Source of the DNA: Sphingobacteriales bacterium
GTDB taxonomy: Bacteria; Bacteroidota; Bacteroidia; Chitinophagales; UBA2359
Direction: 5' to 3'
Length of the DNA: 64,000 bases
Assembly (NCBI GenBank): GCA_016711285.1
Contig: JADJTG010000017.1
Coordinates: forward strand, 328,392 to 392,391
In this document: positions 51,302-62,200 of the stretch, one piece after another
How positions within the stretch are numbered: the stretch's first letter is position 1
Layout: the number at the start of each line of letters is the position of its first letter
Program-made: the position numbers and the translations under genes
Notes under the pieces: generated by a model
Told to the model about the DNA's origin: nothing
Databases searched by the model: none
What the model saw: only the letters and a program-made list of their open reading frames with translations

Positions 51302-51313
51302 AACAATCAAGCA

Positions 51314-51823
51314 ATGATGAGTAAGAGGATTTTGCTATATACTTGCCTGCCAATACTGCTGCTGCTGTGGCAATCCTGCGGCATTTATTCTTTCAGTGGT
51401 GCTTCGGTACCGCCGGAGGTGCAGACGGTGTCGGTGTTGTATTTTAAAAATGAAGCCTCTTTGGTCAATGCGCGCCTCAGTCCTTTGCTCACCGAAAAAA
51501 TGCAAAACAAATTCGTCAACGAAACGCGCCTGAACCTCAAAGACCGAGGCGGCGATTTGGAGTTTTCGGGGGCGGTGGTGAACTATACAGTAGTGCCGGT
51601 GGCTCTCAACAGCAACGAGCGTGCCTCTTTGAGCCGCCTCACCATAGAGGTGCGCTGCACTTATCTCAACCGCCTCAGTCAGGAAACGTGGACAAACTCC
51701 TTTACACGCTACGAAGATTTTGAAAGCACCCTTACCCTGCGCGAAGTGGAAGACCAACTCATTGAAAACATCACCAAACAAATTACCGATGATATTTTTA
51801 ATAAAGCCTTGGTAAATTGGTAA
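51314..51823 (+). CDS. lptE: LPS-assembly lipoprotein LptE
   Basis: The 169-residue lipoprotein has a signal with the lipobox LWQSC followed by GIYSFSGASVPPEVQTVSV, the opening typical of Bacteroidota LptE. LptE plugs the LptD barrel that inserts LPS into the outer leaflet of the outer membrane. The rest alternates strands and helices (SPLLTEKMQNKFVNETRLNL, AVVNYTVVPVALNSNERAS, EDQLIENITKQITDDIFNKAL), matching the family's alpha/beta sandwich. It lies 12 bases after lon. Confidence 0.85.
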   Translation: MMSKRILLYTCLPILLLLWQSCGIYSFSGASVPPEVQTVSVLYFKNEASLVNARLSPLLTEKMQNKFVNETRLNLKDRGGDLEFSGAVVNYTVVPVALNSNERASLSRLTIEVRCTYLNRLSQETWTNSFTRYEDFESTLTLREVEDQLIENITKQITDDIFNKALVNW

Positions 51824-51839
51824 TGAAGCGGCAAAATGG

Positions 51840-51865
51840 ATAGTGTTTAGTTTTGAATGATTAGT
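51840..51865. repeat. Short dispersed intergenic motif
   Basis: The motif agtgtttagttttgaatga recurs inverted at 63514-63535 with a similar AT-rich continuation. Both copies lie in intergenic DNA just after a gene end. Confidence 0.45.
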
Positions 51866-52036
51866 TATTAGTTAAGTGTATCATTTTCAATGATCTATAC
51901 AGCTTTCTATCATTGATCATTTAACATTATCACAAAATGTGTGTAATTTTGAATATTCTATGACAAATTTTGTAAATAAATAAGCTATCTTGCTTATTCA
52001 TTTGCACGGCATATAAAATATACACGCACTTTAATC

Positions 52037-54435
52037 ATGAGAAAACTGCACTTTTTTTGGAGCATCTGGCTGTGCTGTTGGGCAACGACGACGGCACAAA
52101 ATCAAATGCAACTCCTTTCCAATTATACTTACAGCGAAATGTTGAGCAGTTGCTGGGGCTACGCCGCCAACGACAAAGAATATGCCTTGGTGGGCTTAAA
52201 AAATGGTTTGTCGGTAGTAGATGTTACCACCCCCGAACAGCCCGAACAAGTGCAGTTTATTCCGGCACAAGCCAACAGTATATGGCGCGAAATGAAAACT
52301 TTTTCGCACTACGCCTATATTGTACACGATGGTTTTTCGGGCAATTCTGACGGTTTGCTCATCGCCGACCTGCAATATTTGCCCGATAGTATTCATTATC
52401 AATCCTATTATGGCATCAATGATACTATTGCTACCGTGCATACGCTGTGGGTAGATGAAGACGGCTATCTGTATTTATACGGCTACAACAACAAAAATAA
52501 AACCGTACCTGTGGGGCAGCGCGGTGCTTTGATACTTGACCTCAACGCCAACCCGATGCAGCCGCCGATTGTGGGGGCTTATTCCAATTATTACGCACAC
52601 GACGGCTATGTGCGCAACAAACGCCTGTATAGCGGCGAAATTTACAACGGTCATTTTTCGGTGGTAGATGTGAGCGACAAAAGCGCACCGCAAATTTTAA
52701 CCACACAAGAAACGCCGGGCGCATTTACACACAATACTTGGCTTTCGGACGACAGCCACACCCTCTATACTACTGACGAAAAAGGCGATGCCTATATTGC
52801 AGCTTATAACATAGAAGATTTGAACGATGTGCAGCTCTTGGATATTTATCAGTCCAATGCCGGCAGCAATGCCGCACCACACAACGTAAAAGTGTTCAAC
52901 GATTTTATTGTTGCCAGCTACTACAACGATGGCGTGGTGATTGTAGATGCCCACGAACCCGATAATTTGGTACAAACGGAATTTTATGATACCAACCCGC
53001 TCGGAGGCTGCTGTTTTGAGGGTTGTTGGGACGCATATCCTTTTTTGCCCAGCGGAAATATCATCGCCTCCGACCGCGCCACCGGCTTGTGGGTCGTACA
53101 GCCCACTTACCAAAGAGCCGCCTATATAAAAGGAATGGTGAGCGACTCGGCAAGCGGCGCACTGCTTCATAATGTACAGGTAAAAATACTAAATACCGCC
53201 TACACCGACTCCACCAATATAGCGGGTGCTTACAAAAGCGGCGTTGCCAATGCAGGTGTTTATACGGTAGAGTTCAGTAAATTCGGCTATTATCCCAAAA
53301 CCGTCACCACCACACTCAATACCGCCGAATACACCAATTTAGATGTGCAGTTGGTTCAGAAAGAAAAATTTACACTGACAATAGAAACGCAGGTAAGCGC
53401 AGTATGCGTTCCTTATACTGCTGCTTGTTATGTATTACTTATCAATCCCGAAGGTGAAGAAGAATTATATATTTCAGACCAAAATGGCATTATTCAAATT
53501 CCTGATTTTGTACCAGATCAATATGATATTTATATAGGATTGTGGGGGCAACAAGTAAGTTATTATGAAAATTATTCAATAGATGAAAACTTTATAATCT
53601 TATATACAGGAGGAAATAATAGTATCGCTGATGATTTTTTCTTTGATTATGGTTGGCAGGTAAGCGGCGACAGCATAAATGGTATGTGGGAACGCGGAAT
53701 ACCGCACGGGGCTACGCACAACAATATTGCTTGTGCGCCTTATAGCGATGTAAATGATGACTACGGTGGTTTTTGCTATATGACAGGCAATGCCGCCGCT
53801 GCTTTGGAACAACAAGATTTAGATGCAGGCACTACTATTCTGCGTTCTCCTGATTTCAGTTGGATTAATCCGGAAGGATTTGATAATCTTTTGAGTTTTA
53901 ATTTATGGGTATGCGGCAGCGGCTCGTCTGTGATTCGTTGCAGTGTGGGCAATGACGACACCACCTTTTTGCTGCAAGAATGGGCAGATATGGATATTAC
54001 CAACAGCACCTGGCAATATTTTGAATTTAGCCGCCCTGATAATTCAAAACCTTTTGCCACTTACTATTTTGAAATCAGTGTCACCGAAACCGACACTTCA
54101 GCAACTGCTTATACCGAAGTTGCTTTTGATAATTTCAGAGTAGAAGCGGCAGGTGTGGGTTTTGGCAACGAGCCGCAAACAATACTCCCGCTTGCAATAG
54201 CTCCCAATCCTACCGCCGATATGCTGCAAGTGCGTTTTTCGGCGAAGCAATGCACGAAAATATCAGCTTGCGTATCAGCGATGCACAGGGCAGGTGCGTA
54301 TGGCAGCGCGATTTTGTGCCTGCCGCCTCATTAGGTGAGGTGAGTTTGCAAAATTTGGCAACGGGAATTTACTATATTTCGGCACAAAGCACAAGCGGCA
54401 AACGCTGGGGGGCTAAGTTTTTAAAAACACAATAA
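52037..54435 (+). CDS. Choice-of-anchor B family secreted protein with type A T9SS domain (frameshifted at C-terminus)
   Basis: After a signal peptide (HFFWSIWLCCWATTTAQ), residues 25-350 show LVIVD-type beta-propeller repeats (YALVGLKNGLSVVDVTTPEQP, GHFSVVDVSDKSAPQI, ASYYNDGVVIVDAHEPDN), the mark of choice-of-anchor B proteins. A carboxypeptidase-regulatory-like segment (IKGMVSDSASGALLHNVQVKIL) and a jelly-roll region follow. The sorting domain begins LAIAPNPTADMLQVRF, then the frame breaks in a T5 run near 54240. The correct frame continues as GEAMHENISLRISDAQGRCVWQRDF and ends GIYYISAQSTSGKRWGAKFLKTQ. Function is unknown; propeller plus sorting domain suggests surface binding. Confidence 0.8.
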
Positions 54436-54504
54436 TGATGTTTTTTGGAGGAAATGATAAAACAGAAATGAAATAGATGGAGCGGATAAGCATTAAAGAT
54501 TTTC

Positions 54505-54993
54505 TGCTTCACCTAATAAATTGTTACCCCTCGGCGGGATATACATCGTGCTTCACCTAATAAATTGCTACCCTCGGCAGGATAGGTATCGTGCTCCACC
54601 TAACAAATTGCTACCCTCGGCGGGATAAGTATCGCGCTGCACCTAATAAATTGCTACCCTCGGCAGAATAGGTATCGCGCTGCACCTAATAAATTGCTAC
54701 CCTCGGCAGGATAGGTATCGTGCTGCACCTAATAAATTGCTACCCTCGGCAGGATAGGTATCGTGCTGCACCTAATAAATTGCTACCCTCGGCGGGCTAG
54801 GTATCGTGCTGCACCTAACAAATTGCTACCCTCGGCAGGATAGGTATCGTGCTGCACCTAATAAATTGCTACCCTCGGCAGGATAAGTATCGCGCTGCAC
54901 CTAATAAATTGCTACCCTCGGCAGAATAGGTATCGTGCTCCACCTAATAAATTACTACCCTCGGCAGGATAGGTATCGTGCTCCACCTAATAA
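54505..54993. repeat. 43-bp tandem repeat array, 11 full units plus a partial one
   Basis: Units start at 54505, 54549, 54592 and then every 43 bases to 54979, with the core cacctaataaattgctacc. Changes are confined to a few positions (ctt/ctc/ctg, gggat/aggat, aggt/aagt). The period is not a multiple of 3 and each unit carries taataa, so it is non-coding. There are no unique spacers, so it is not a CRISPR array. Function unknown. Confidence 0.95.
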
Positions 54994-55040
54994 TCGTCTG
55001 AACCTTGATTTTCAGGATTAAAGGATTAACAGGATTTTTT
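54993..55040 (+). repeat. Dispersed 48-bp repeat, copy A
   Basis: Starts atcgtctgaacc and ends ggatttttt. An inverted copy with about 40 of 49 matching positions lies at 59101-59150, so the two bracket the paralogue cluster. Confidence 0.7.
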
Positions 55041-55074
55041 AAAGTGTAGCGGGTTCGTCATCGGCTGGGGGGAT

Positions 55075-55106
55075 AACTTTGTCAAAGTTCGAACTTTGAC
55101 AAAGTT
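55075..55106. repeat. 32-bp perfect palindrome
   Basis: aactttgtcaaagtt is followed by cg and its exact reverse complement aactttgacaaagtt. It is intergenic, 60 bases before the remnant gene at 55166, and could form a hairpin or a cruciform. Confidence 0.85.
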
Positions 55107-55165
55107 GAAATAAAAAAAGATTTATATTTGTAGCATTGCTTTACCACGCATAAAATACTCATATT

Positions 55166-55810
55166 GTGAAAACAACACAACAACATATCCTCGGCAGCAA
55201 CAAAGAAGCCGCACGCTTGGCTTTGGAGTGCAAAAACGACGACCTGAGCAAAAAAGTGCTGGCGTGAGTATTTGGAAAAAACCGAATACACCAAAACGAC
55301 CAAAAACTCAACCAATTGCCCAACAGCACCGCCAATGGCAAATTTAAAAACGTGGTAAAATCTATGCTAAAATTAGAGCAGAGCAGTAGCAGTAGCGTAA
55401 CACAGCAAGAGTTGCTAAAATTAAAAGGCTACACCGATGGCACCAATGCCTACAGCGTAGCAATAGCCGAGGCAGCTTTGGTGCAATACGGCACTGCCAA
55501 ATATGTGCGCTATGTAGAAGAAGTAGGCGGCACGGCGGGCAAAAGCAATATAAACACCGATGCCACCGATACAACCGCACCGGCACAGTATCATATAGTA
55601 CCCAACCCCGCCGATGATGTAGTATATATAGAGTGGAATGGTAAAGAAGGGACGAACTTAACTATTTACGATATGAATAAAAAACCGATGATGAAAGTTC
55701 GTTTAGAAAGCGGTAATAACCCTGTTTCAATTCGTGCTTTACCAATAGGAATATATCTATTACAAATAGAAGGCATTAACCAAGTTAATAAATTAAGTAT
55801 TGTAAGATAA
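55166..55810 (+). pseudogene. Remnant T9SS protein gene with in-frame stop
   Basis: From GTG at 55166 the frame reads MKTTQQHILGSNKEAARL, meets TGA at 55265-55267, and reopens as a 164-residue stretch. That stretch includes a serine run (EQSSSSSV), a helical part (YTDGTNAYSVAIAEAALVQYGTAKYVRY) and a complete type A sorting domain (YHIVPNPADDVVYIEW...IGIYLLQIEGINQVNKLSIVR). Around the stop another frame reads EYLEKTEYTKTTKN, so two compensating indels may be present. No signal peptide is visible, so an N-terminal part is missing or never existed. I read it as a decayed tail of a T9SS cargo gene. Confidence 0.6.
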
Positions 55811-55820
55811 ATGTTGCACA

Positions 55821-55860
55821 AATACTTTGGGAGGTTATACTCCCAAAGTATTTTATTTTT
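55821..55860 (+). terminator. Rho-independent terminator after the remnant T9SS gene
   Basis: Perfect 13-bp stem aatactttgggag / ctcccaaagtatt with a 6-base loop, then a T-rich tail. Confidence 0.8.
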
Positions 55861-55882
55861 ACATTTATAAATTTGAACAGAT

Positions 55883-57443
55883 ATGAAAAATATAATATTA
55901 TTAGCATCAAAAAACAGGGTATTTGCAATATGTATGATTACTTATTTTTGTGTGCTTGTTCAAGCGCAAGAGGGAGCAGATACAACGATTTATTTTAATA
56001 AAACCTATTTTTTAGAAAATGACTACTCCAGTGCTTTTGCTATCTTGAAGGCTACAAACGGAAAAGGATATGTTTTTTCAGGTGTAAAATTTAGCTTAGA
56101 CGCTAATAATGAACCTTTATACCAACTTCATCTTACTCGCACGGATGAGTTTGGAAATATTATATGGACAAAATATATAGATGAAAATAATGCAATTTTG
56201 GGTTTAACTCAAGGAGATGCTTTCATAAAGACAACAAACAATGAAAATAGCTATTTAATAGCTTATGTATATGAAAAATACAATGAAAATGGCAGTTACT
56301 ATGATACACGAATAGTTAAAGTCGATGCTGAGGGGAATATAATATGGATAATGTCTTATGATGATGGTATTAATTCTCTTTATATAAATCAACTCATAGC
56401 CACCAAAGATGGAGGGTATTTATTTGTCGGAGATAACAAAAAACAGGGAAATGTAAATGGTTTCGCTCTTAAAACAGATGCCACAGGTAATTTATTATGG
56501 CTCAAAGACTATGAGTTAGGTTACGTTTCTCGTTTTTTCAACGTCATAGAAAGCCCAGACGGGGGCTATGTGCTTGCAGGGCGCACCGAAAAATCTTCTG
56601 ATTGGCTATACAGTGCAGATATGCAGCTCCTAAAAACAGATAGCCTCGGAAATATGCAATGGGAAAAGAAAATAGGGATTCCTGACTCTACAGATTGTGC
56701 TGCAAAAGTAGCAGCACTTCCTGATGGTTCTTTTCTGATTCACGGTTGTAAGAATGTATATAACAATAATTTTTCTCTATATATTGCTAAATGTAATTAT
56801 ACAGGTGACCTTATTTGGGAAAAAGATATTCCTACTCCTAATCAATATGGTTTAAGTGTGTATAGTTCTACCCCTCTTATTAATAGCGATGGAAGTTGTA
56901 TTGGTGTTTCCGCTACAGAAAATGAATATCACAAACATCAGGCTACTATCTTTAAACATTCTGCAAGTGGCGAGGTGCTGTGGCAGAAGTTCCTGACCGT
57001 AAATGCCGATAAAATGACATACTTAAAAGACATAGAGCGCACCGCAGACGGCGGCTTTGTAGCCTGTGGCTTTCAGTATGAGCCGCCACAATTTGCCTGG
57101 GTCGTCAAGTTGGATAGCCTCGGCAACACCTGCTCCCCCACCGACTGCGACAGCCCTCCACATCGTTCCTTGGGTGTTGGGCACAGACGAAACATTCCCC
57201 ACTTTGGGCGCGCAAGGAGGGGTAAGCATCTCTCCCAACCCCGCGAGTGATGAGGTTCATATAGAATGGCAGGGAAAAAGCGGTGTAGGTTTTAAGGTGA
57301 TTGACATACAAGGTAATATTACAATACAGAGTACTTTGCAAGAAGGCGACAACACGCTACCAATAAACCATTTGAGCAAAGGTATTTATATTATAAAAAT
57401 TGACAACATACCCGAACCTGCTAAATTGAGCATTATACGATAA
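55883..57443 (+). CDS. Secreted beta-propeller-like T9SS protein, paralogue 1 (frameshifted)
   Basis: A signal peptide (FAICMITYFCVLVQAQ) is followed by repeated strands of the type DGGYVLAGRTEKS...DMQLLKTDSLGNMQWEKKIG, recurring about every 45-60 residues, which suggests a delta-60/beta-propeller fold. The frame breaks near 57155, where an extra C in gacagccctcc shifts it; the correct frame continues LHIVPWVLGTDETFPTLGAQGG and a type A sorting domain (ISPNPASDEVHIEWQG...SKGIYIIKIDNIPEPAKLSIIR). The next gene downstream is its paralogue. Function unknown. Confidence 0.75.
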
Positions 57444-57449
57444 TGGCGA

Positions 57450-57495
57450 AAAGCGTTAGAAGTACGAAATACTACTTCTAACGCTTTCTATTTTA
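57450..57495 (+). terminator. Rho-independent terminator after paralogue 1
   Basis: 15-bp perfect stem aaagcgttagaagta / tacttctaacgcttt with an 8-base loop, followed by a T-rich tail. Confidence 0.8.
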
Positions 57496-57516
57496 GAAAA
57501 CTAAAAAAATAGAGAA

Positions 57517-59101
57517 ATGAAACACTTAAGCATAATATATTTTTTAATATATATACACATATACGCCCAAACCGAAGGGGCAGATACTACAGTGTATTTT
57601 AATAAAATTTATAATCCCGATATAATTACTAATAATATTATTGCATTTCCCATTGTCAACACACTAGATGAAGGATATACTTTTGCTGGTTCAAAGTTTT
57701 ACCAACTTCCATCTTTACAAGAGGTTCAGACATTATTTTTTACCCATATCAACAAATATGGACAAGAACAGTGGACAAGGCATATTTATCAAGAAGATTT
57801 TTTGAGTAGTATAACTAGTTCTGATTGTTTAGTACAAAACAATAATGGCAATCTTATTTTAGTACACGTTTTACAATATTCCCCCGACAGTTTACATCAT
57901 ATCCGTTTTGCACAATACGACAGCGAAGCTAATCTATTGTTGGAGCAAATTTATGACGATTTTAACGCCTTCCCTTGGCAACTGATAGCCACCAAAGACG
58001 GCGGCTATGCCATAGCAGGGGCGAGTTATGACGGTTATGATATGTCGCTTATCAAAACAGACCAGTATGGATTTATACAGTGGCGCAAACAATACGATTT
58101 AGGTATATTTCTCAGGCATTCAACGTCATAGAAAGCCCAGACGGAGGCTATGTGCTTTCGGGTAACACGCGAACAGAACCCGAATGGGACGGCAATACCG
58201 ATATGCAACTCCTAAAAACCGACAGCTTCGGGAATATGCAATGGGAAAAGAAAATAGGAAAAGCCGATAATTGGGACTGTGGTGCCTTAGTAGCTCCCCT
58301 CAACGACAGCACCTTTCTGTTGCACGGCTGCTTTGGAAACAGCACTTTGGTTGAGGTAAAACCCTCAACAATGTACATTGCCCACCTGCACTATGATGAC
58401 GGCAGCGTTGTATATGAAAATCAATATGAAACACAATTAAAATATGGCGTAAATTCTTTTCATGGACAGCCTTTGATGTTAGCAAATAACGATTATATTG
58501 GAGTAGCCTCTACTGATAATGAATTGAATGAGAGAATAGCGAGCATTATTAAACACAACCAATGGGGCGAGGTGCTGTGGCAGAAGTTCCTGACAGTAAA
58601 TGCCGATAAAATGACATACTTAAAAGACATAGAGCGCACCGCAGACGGCGGCTTTGTAGCCTGTGGTTTTCAGTATGAGCCGCCACAATTTGCCTGGGTC
58701 GTCAAGTTGGATAGCCTCGGCAACACCGCTGGAAAATAGACTGCGACAGTCTCCACATTGTCCCCCTGGACTGTAGGCATAGACGAAACATTCCCCACTT
58801 TGGGCGCGCAAGGCGGGGTTAGCATCACGCCCAACCCCGCCACCGATAAGCTATTTATCCACAGCCCCGAAGCCATCACCAATGTAGCAATATACAACAC
58901 CCTCGGACAGCAATTCCCCCTCTTAGAGGGGGCAAGGGGGAGTACAAATTCCCCCTCTTTGAGGGGGTCAGGGGGAGTAAATGAAACGCAATTCGAGCAG
59001 AAAACGAACTTTCCGTTGCCCACCTCGCGAGCGGCATCTACTTTGTGCAAGCCCACACGAAGTCGGGCAGAGTATTTACCCAAAAGTTTGTGAAGCGATG
59101 A
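57517..59101 (+). pseudogene. Secreted T9SS protein, paralogue 2, several frameshifts
   Basis: It starts MKHLSIIYFLIYIHIYAQTEGADTTVYFNKIY, aligning with the mature start of paralogue 1 (EGADTTIYFNKTY). The frame is lost near 58105 (expected YDLGYISQAFNVIESPDGG), again at two compensating points between 58727 and 58780 (an in-frame TAG at 58737), and near 59010. The last shift restores a normal type A tail, AHLASGIYFVQAHTKSGR, ending FTQKFVKR with TGA at 59099-59101. Two 34-base palindromic units interrupt the sorting domain at 58912-58980. Sequencing error and true decay both fit; the inserted units are real sequence. Confidence 0.65.
58912..58980 (+). repeat. Two 34-bp C5/G5 palindromic units inserted in a T9SS domain coding region
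   Basis: Units 58912-58945 and 58947-58980 (30 of 34 positions identical) start aattccccctctt, then gaggggg and gggggagta. The C and G tracts can pair as a hairpin. They fall between NTLGQQ and the next conserved part of the sorting domain, where other paralogues have no insertion. Confidence 0.75.
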
Positions 59102-59173
59102 AAAAAATCCCAAAAATCATTTAATCCGATAAATCAGTGGTTCAGACGATAAAAATTCGTGAAGCGATGAAAA
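59090..59173. repeat. Dispersed repeat copy B (inverted) flanked by 15-bp direct repeats
   Basis: The segment 59101-59150 is the inverted partner of 54993-55040. It is bracketed by gtgaagcgatgaaaa at 59090-59104 and 59159-59173. The left copy contains the stop of paralogue 2. The layout looks like an insertion with a target duplication. Confidence 0.65.
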
Positions 59174-59205
59174 TGAAAGACACGTTTTTTGTGTTTTTCA
59201 TTTTT

Positions 59206-62200
59206 TTATTCTTTCACTTTAACCGCATAAGCTATCTGCTTCATACGGTCTAATTGTGCAAATAATTCGGGGTGATAGGCAAGTTTGCGCTGCGGCGATT
59301 TCAGTTGTATTTGCTGGCGGTCGTCGGCTATCTCTATCGTTACTTGCAGATTTCCGGCGTATTTTTCAAACAAATTATCCATTGTTTGCAGCCAGTTTTC
59401 TTGTATATCGTGCAAATTTATGTGTAAAGTAAGATATTTTATATCGCGCCATACATCATCTAAAAGCCGTACTTCGTTGATTTTTACTTCGTATTTGGCA
59501 GCATCGCCCCCCCATCTTTGTTCCTGATAAACGCCGCGAATGTGCAAGAGTGTGCCTTCTTCAAAAAATGTTTGTATTTGAGATAATCCTCTTTAAACAA
59601 ATTCAGGTGCAAAGTGCTGTTGGTATCTTCTACCGTAAAAGTGCCGTAATTTGAACCGCCCGCCGATACACGGTGCTGTGACTTTGTCACCATTGCGGCA
59701 AAGCGCACTTCTTTCTGATGAAAATTGTCTAATTCGGGTCTAAGGTAAATTACAGCAGCAGTTTATTTCGCGCTGATAGCGTTGCAGGGGTGCCCTGATA
59801 AATAAATGCCGGTTACTTCTTTTTCACGGTTGAGTTTTTCTATCAAGCCGAACTCCTCCACTTGCGGCAATTTAGGTTCGGGAATATCCTGATCACTGCC
59901 ACCTCCGAATAAAGATATTTGCGCGCTTTCTTTTGCTGTTGTAGGGTATTGCCGTAGCGCAAAATGGTTTCTATGCCGTTGCTGCCGTTGTTGTCTGCCA
60001 AATATTGAGCACGCGGCAACCAAAACTGTCAAAAAGCTCCACGGCACACAGATTTTCAAAACTTTTTATTGACAGTGCGCAAGTTCACCCGCTTTGCAAA
60101 ATCAAATACATTTTAAATGCGCCGCCCTCGTTGCGCACCGAAATAATTTTCTTCTACCGCCGCCTCCCTACTCCTTTCACGGCAGCCAAGCCAAAAACGA
60201 ATCTGACCTTTTTTATTAACGGTAAATGCAAAGCACTCTCGTTGAGGTCGGGAACAAGAGCCGTGATATTCATATTATTACATTCGGTAAGAAAAAGTTG
60301 AGGTCTTTGGTATTGTCTTTATTGTGCGTAAGCACCGCCGCCATAAATTCTGCCGAGAGTGGTGTGCTTTGAGGTAGGCGGTTTGGAATGCGAGCAGCGA
60401 ATAAGCCGCCGAGTGGCTTCTTGTTGAAACCATACGCCGCAAAACGCTCCATCATATCAAATATTTCGTTGGCTTTTTTTCTGCCACTCCTTTTTCATCG
60501 CTCCTCCAAAAACACTGCGTTGTTTTGCCATTTCTTCGGGTTTTTCTTTCCCATGCCGCGGCGCAAAATATCGGCTGCTCCGAGTGTATAATCTGCCATA
60601 ACTTGGGCAGCTCAGCATAATTTGCTCCTGATACACCATAATTCCGTAGGTGGGTTGCAGGAGTTCTTCGAGCCAACGGTGCGGGTATTCTACGGTTTCT
60701 CTGCCGTGCTTGCGGTTGATGAAAGAAGCAATGAACTCCATCTGTCCGGGCGGTAGAGGGCGTCTATGGCGATGAGGTCTTCTATGTTGTTGGGTTTGAG
60801 GTCGCGCAGGTATTTTTGATACCCGTACTTTCAACTGGAAGATGCCGATGGTATCGCCGTTTTGAAAGAGTTGGTAGGTTTTTTCGTCCGTTAAAGGATT
60901 TCATCGGGATTAATGGGCGGAATTTGGTGTTGTTTGTTGATATTCTCAATGGCATCGCGGATAATGGTGAGCGTTTTTAAGCCCAAGAAGTCCATTTTGA
61001 GCAAGCCCGCACTTTCTACCAAAGAGTTGTCGTATTGTGTCACCAACAAGTTGAATCCTTTGTTGGCGCATACCGAATGTGTTCTACGATGTCGGAGGGC
61101 GAAATAATGATGCCGCAAGCGCAGTCCGGGGTGAGCGCACCGAGCCTTCGAGGGTTTTGGCTTCGCGCAGCACCCAGGTTTGATAGTCCTTGCTTCGGCA
61201 ATTTGGCGTAGCATTTTAATATGCTCCACTTCTGTTCGTTTTTGAGTTTTTCTTTTGAGTTTTTCGGTGTCGCCTTCCAAGTAGTCGGTCAAATCAAATG
61301 GGAGGGCACTAATTTGGCGATACGGTCGGTTTCGGGCAGTGGCAAATCCAACACGCGCCCTACATCGCGGATACTTGATTTTGAAGCCATAGTGCCGTAA
61401 GTGATGATTTGCGCCACTTGTCGCTCGCCATATTTTTCACCACATAATCAATAATTTGTCGCGCCCTTCATCGTCAAAATCAACGTCAATATCGGGCATT
61501 GTCACACGTTCGATTTCAGAAAACGCTCAAAGAGCAGATTATAGCGAATGGGGTCAATGTTGGTGATACCGATGGCATAAGCCACCGCGCTACCCGCCGC
61601 CGAACCCCTGCCCGGTCCTACGGCGATATTCATAGCACGCGCCGCATTCGTAAAGTCCTGTACTATCAAAAAATAACCCGGAAAACCGACTTCTTTTATC
61701 ACGCTCAACTCATAATTCAAACGCTCCTCCAACGTACTGTCTATTTCTGCCGTATTTTTTTCTTTGCCCTTCAAAAGCCAGATAATGCAATAATCATCTT
61801 GCGTAGCAAAACCTTCGGGCAATATATAATTGGGCAAAAGCACATCGCGTTTGAGTTTTGGCGGTGTGATGCGGTCTATAATTAAATTGGTATTATCTAA
61901 GGCTTGCGGCACATCTTGAAAAAGGGCTTCCCATTTGTGCCTGTGTTTTAAAGAAAACTGATTGTTGGGAAAACCAAAACGGTAGCCTTTGCCTTCGCCA
62001 ACGGGTGCTGCGTTTGTCGCCGCATTCACACAACAAAATATCGTGCGCATCGGCGTTGGCTTCATCAACATAATGCGAGTCGTTGGTGGCAATGACGGGA
62101 ACATTGTATTTTTTGTCCATTTCAACAACACCTGATTCACATCTTCCTGACTGATGCCCGTTCCGTCAATATCTTTCAGGTCGTGACGCTGCAATTCAAT

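Noticed and set aside
54505..54993. Possible CRISPR array
   Set aside because: The 43-bp units abut each other with no unique spacers, and no cas gene is in the window.
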